From positions 1 to 7,377 of the forward strand of contig CATKEA010000074.1 in NCBI GenBank assembly GCA_949746915.1: a DNA stretch of 7,377 nucleotides, given 5' to 3'. Position 1 is the first letter of the stretch. Every line of letters starts with the position of its first letter. The stretch is from an uncultured Bacilli bacterium (GTDB taxonomy: Bacteria; Bacillota_I; Bacilli_A; RF39; UBA660). The translations under genes and the position numbers were made by a program. Positions 5,755-7,377 of this stretch are shown piece by piece. The notes under the pieces are model-generated. The model ran no database searches, had not been told where the DNA came from, and saw only the letters and a program-made list of their open reading frames with translations.

Positions 5755-6502
5755 TTCTAGTACCTCCAATCAAAGCAAAAAAGGCATCACGTAAATTGGT
5801 CGTTTTGGTATCTTTTTTAATTTGTTCTGATGTTCCTTCTTTGATGACTACTCCTTTATTTATCATGATAACATAGTCACAAATATTTTCTGCTTCTTCC
5901 ATATAGTGAGTAGAATAAAGAATGGTTTTACCAAGTTTTTTCTCCCTTTTTATAAAGTCTAAAATGATTTGACTAGAAATTATATCTAATCCACTTGTTG
6001 CTTCATCTAAAATATAATATTTAGGATCATGAACTAAGCATCTAGCGATATTAACTCTTTGTGTTTGTCCAGTAGATAACTTTTCTATTTTATTGTGAAG
6101 GAAGTCTTTCATATTTAATGTTTCGACTATTTTATTTATTCTTTCTTCGACAATATTTTTATCAACTTCATAAATATCACAACACATTTTAAGTAACTCA
6201 TAAGTAGTTAGTGATTGATATATTTTGGTATTTCCAGAAAGATAGGCTATTTCTTTTTTTATCTTTATTTCATCTTTTTCATAAGTCATTCCATCAAAAG
6301 AAATTGTTCCTTCTGTTGGTTCTAAGATACCAGCAATCATTCGAAGTAAGGTTGTCTTACCTGCTCCATTTGGTCCTAGTATTCCTATAATTTCTCCTTC
6401 TTTAGCATTAAAAGTTATTCCATTATCAGCATAAAATTCTTCTTTTTGTTTTTTACTGTTGTAGCGAATAAACTTCTTTTTTATATCTTTTATTTTTAGC
6501 AC
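5744..6502 (-). CDS. NatA-like ABC exporter ATP-binding protein
   Basis: This is the 252-residue cytoplasmic ATPase that powers the NatB-like permease. It has Walker A GPNGAGKT at 43-50, signature LSTGQ at 142-146, Walker B YYILDE at 162-167, D-loop SGLD at 170-173 and switch H199 in STHYMEEAE. The usual Q-loop glutamine region reads AYLSGNTKIYQSLT (86-99). This matches the FLSG-x-T-x-LY form I recall for NatA rather than the common GYxPQ form. The ATPase ends soon after the helical region, without an extra C-terminal domain. The start is taken as GTG 6502, ten bases after SD AAGGAG (6518-6513). A GTG at 6511 is in frame but only one base from the SD. The gene is first in a two-gene operon with the permease. 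It has its own extended -10 promoter overlapped by a long palindrome, suggesting repressor control. Sodium export is a guess from the family name. Confidence 0.9.
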   Translation of the reverse strand: MLKIKDIKKKFIRYNSKKQKEEFYADNGITFNAKEGEIIGILGPNGAGKTTLLRMIAGILEPTEGTISFDGMTYEKDEIKIKKEIAYLSGNTKIYQSLTTYELLKMCCDIYEVDKNIVEERINKIVETLNMKDFLHNKIEKLSTGQTQRVNIARCLVHDPKYYILDEATSGLDIISSQIILDFIKREKKLGKTILYSTHYMEEAENICDYVIMINKGVVIKEGTSEQIKKDTKTTNLRDAFFALIGGTRNEE

Positions 6503-6516
6503 AAAAAACACACTCC

Positions 6517-6546
6517 TTAATACATAAATTATATCATATGTATTAA
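6517..6546 (-). promoter_or_regulatory. Operator-like 10-bp palindrome over the NatA-like promoter
   Basis: TTAATACATA (6517-6526) and TATGTATTAA (6537-6546) are perfect 10-base inverted repeats separated by 10 bases. The spacer contains a minus-strand extended -10, TGATATAAT (6536-6528). No convincing -35 is seen at 17-18 bases, as often happens with extended -10 promoters. The downstream arm touches the SD (AAGGAG, 6518-6513). Because transcription would start within or just after the palindrome, it fits a DNA operator better than an RNA hairpin. The regulator is not in the window; GntR- and PadR-type repressors often control such exporters, but the motif is not assigned to either. Confidence 0.6.
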
Positions 6547-6568
6547 AAACTGGTATTGTTTTTTTATT

Positions 6569-7377
6569 TTATTCTTTGTTAAATTCGATTATTTTATTAT
6601 AAATATCTATTATATCTCTACTATCTTCTTTTCCATAGTAAGTTTTTATTAGGTCTTTAATATTATCATTAGAAATTTTTTTAGTTGATTGTTGTTTTAA
6701 TAAGTATTTTTCTAATGCTTTGGTTACTAGTTCAATACTTTTTTCATCATCTATTTCTTTTTTTGATTGAACTTGCATTATTCCCATTTTCATTGTTTTA
6801 GGTTTTAAATGAAACTTTAGTTTATCTAATTTTCTAAAAAATAATGGTCGTCGATAATTTTCATAAATCATAATCGCATAAATGGCTGGTATTAGTTCTC
6901 TGTGTTCAGTTTCAATTATGTCTTTATATAAGTTTTTAAAACGAGCATAACTTACTACTGTATATTCTTGTTTTTTTTCAATAAAAGTTGATTTATCTTT
7001 AGTAATATCTACTTTAATATTTTCTTTCATAATAGAGTAACAAAATACTATTATTAAAAACCAAATACCTGTACGCATCTCTTCGGCTGTTGGTAGAACA
7101 TTTTCTACTTTAGTAATAAAGATACTGTTGACAAAATAGCTAAGTAATATAGTTAAACTATATATTTTCAGATAATAGTTATTGTTTACTAAACTTTCCT
7201 GATGTAGAATGCTTTTTACATAAAATAATCTAATGATTAGTTCAAAAATTGGAACAATGAAAAGAAAGTTATTCCAGTTTTCTAAGTCAACTGATTTTAT
7301 TAAAGCTGATAATATAATTATATAAATAGCTGGTAATATGATATGAATAATATTTCTATTTTTATTGTTATTATCAA
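6569..7377 (-). CDS. Membrane protein with C-terminal lytic transglycosylase-like domain, 5' end cut off
   Basis: The reading frame is open from the right edge to TAA at 6571-6569, giving 268 residues. An internal ATG at 7078 has GAAGAG directly against it and lies in a continuous membrane-protein frame, so it is unlikely to be the start. Four hydrophobic segments are seen at about residues 9-27, 36-53, 67-87 and 100-116. The soluble tail (about 117-268) contains AIYAIMIYENYRRP (166-179), GIMQVQS (198-204) and TYYG (245-248). In order and spacing these recall the SLT/lysozyme fold: catalytic Glu, GxMQ(V/L), and a late Y-x-G or N-x-G. E172 would be the catalytic residue. I do not recognise the specific family. 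Charge distribution predicts the tail inside the cell, which conflicts with a wall-degrading role. The gap to the NatA-like start is short, so read-through into that operon is possible. Confidence 0.6.
   Translation of the reverse strand, partial: DNNNKNRNIIHIILPAIYIIILSALIKSVDLENWNNFLFIVPIFELIIRLFYVKSILHQESLVNNNYYLKIYSLTILLSYFVNSIFITKVENVLPTAEEMRTGIWFLIIVFCYSIMKENIKVDITKDKSTFIEKKQEYTVVSYARFKNLYKDIIETEHRELIPAIYAIMIYENYRRPLFFRKLDKLKFHLKPKTMKMGIMQVQSKKEIDDEKSIELVTKALEKYLLKQQSTKKISNDNIKDLIKTYYGKEDSRDIIDIYNKIIEFNKE

Noticed and set aside
1021..6511. Shared ECF regulon covering the two exporters
   Set aside because: No AAC-N16-17-CGTC element was found before either exporter; both have housekeeping-type -10 elements instead.
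6545..6563. Possible terminator hairpin (AAAAAC and GTTTTT arms) after the right-edge gene
   Set aside because: The stem is only six pairs, almost all A-T, and lacks a separate T run; it overlaps the palindrome arm of the next promoter, so termination is not supported.
7076..7078. ATG as start of a 169-residue protein
   Set aside because: The frame continues upstream to the window edge with three more hydrophobic helices, and the purine run before this ATG is too close to serve as an SD.
1..7377. Use of TGA as tryptophan (Mollicutes code)
   Set aside because: Genes read through under the standard code with TGG tryptophans and TAA stops; no in-frame TGA was seen.
1..7377. Mobile element, CRISPR array, tRNA, rRNA or a new defence system
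   Set aside because: No transposase, integrase, regular repeats, cloverleaf or rRNA-like stretch, and no nuclease, helicase or defence-type domains were seen.

Overview
The window is AT-rich, strongly strand-organised bacterial DNA. It has purine-rich Shine-Dalgarno (SD) sequences of the AGGAGG type and sigma-A-like promoters (TTGACA/TATAAT). It uses standard code with no in-frame TGA seen, and all six complete gene ends stop with TAA. This fits a low-GC Gram-positive (Bacillota or Mollicutes-like lineage, for example an uncultured gut Erysipelotrichia/RF39-type organism). The exact taxon cannot be read from the sequence.

Left part (1-1022): a cut-off secreted or surface protein gene on the minus strand diverges from a small extracytoplasmic-function (ECF) sigma factor gene on the plus strand. 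The 246-bp divergent region carries a sigma-A promoter for each gene. It also holds what looks like a second, ECF-type promoter (AAC-N16-CGTC) in front of the sigma gene, which suggests that the sigma factor activates its own gene. No anti-sigma gene lies next to it. A hairpin terminator shared by both strands separates the sigma gene from the convergent gene to its right.

Middle (1021-4563): two separate minus-strand transcription units. One encodes an 862-residue MacB-type exporter (ABC ATPase fused to an FtsX-type permease) with an unusually large extracytoplasmic region. The other encodes a 240-residue protein that reads as a degenerate glycerophosphodiester phosphodiesterase (GDPD) barrel with most catalytic residues replaced. 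Each has its own terminator, and both terminator stems contain the stop codon of their gene.

Right part (4564-7377): an overlapping two-gene NatAB-like ABC exporter operon (ATPase, then ABC-2 permease), preceded by a perfect 10-bp inverted repeat that spans an extended -10 promoter. Upstream, and cut by the window edge, is a membrane protein with four predicted transmembrane helices and a C-terminal domain that resembles a lytic transglycosylase/lysozyme fold.

Taken together, the genes suggest an envelope and export neighbourhood: an ECF sigma factor, two ABC exporters, a surface protein and a possible wall-related membrane protein. No ECF-type promoter was found in front of the exporters, so a shared regulon is not supported by the sequence. 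No RNA genes, mobile elements, CRISPR arrays or origins were seen. The most interesting points are the probable autoregulatory ECF promoter, the long operator-like palindrome before the NatA-like gene, the GDPD-like pseudoenzyme, and the transglycosylase-like signature in the right-edge gene.
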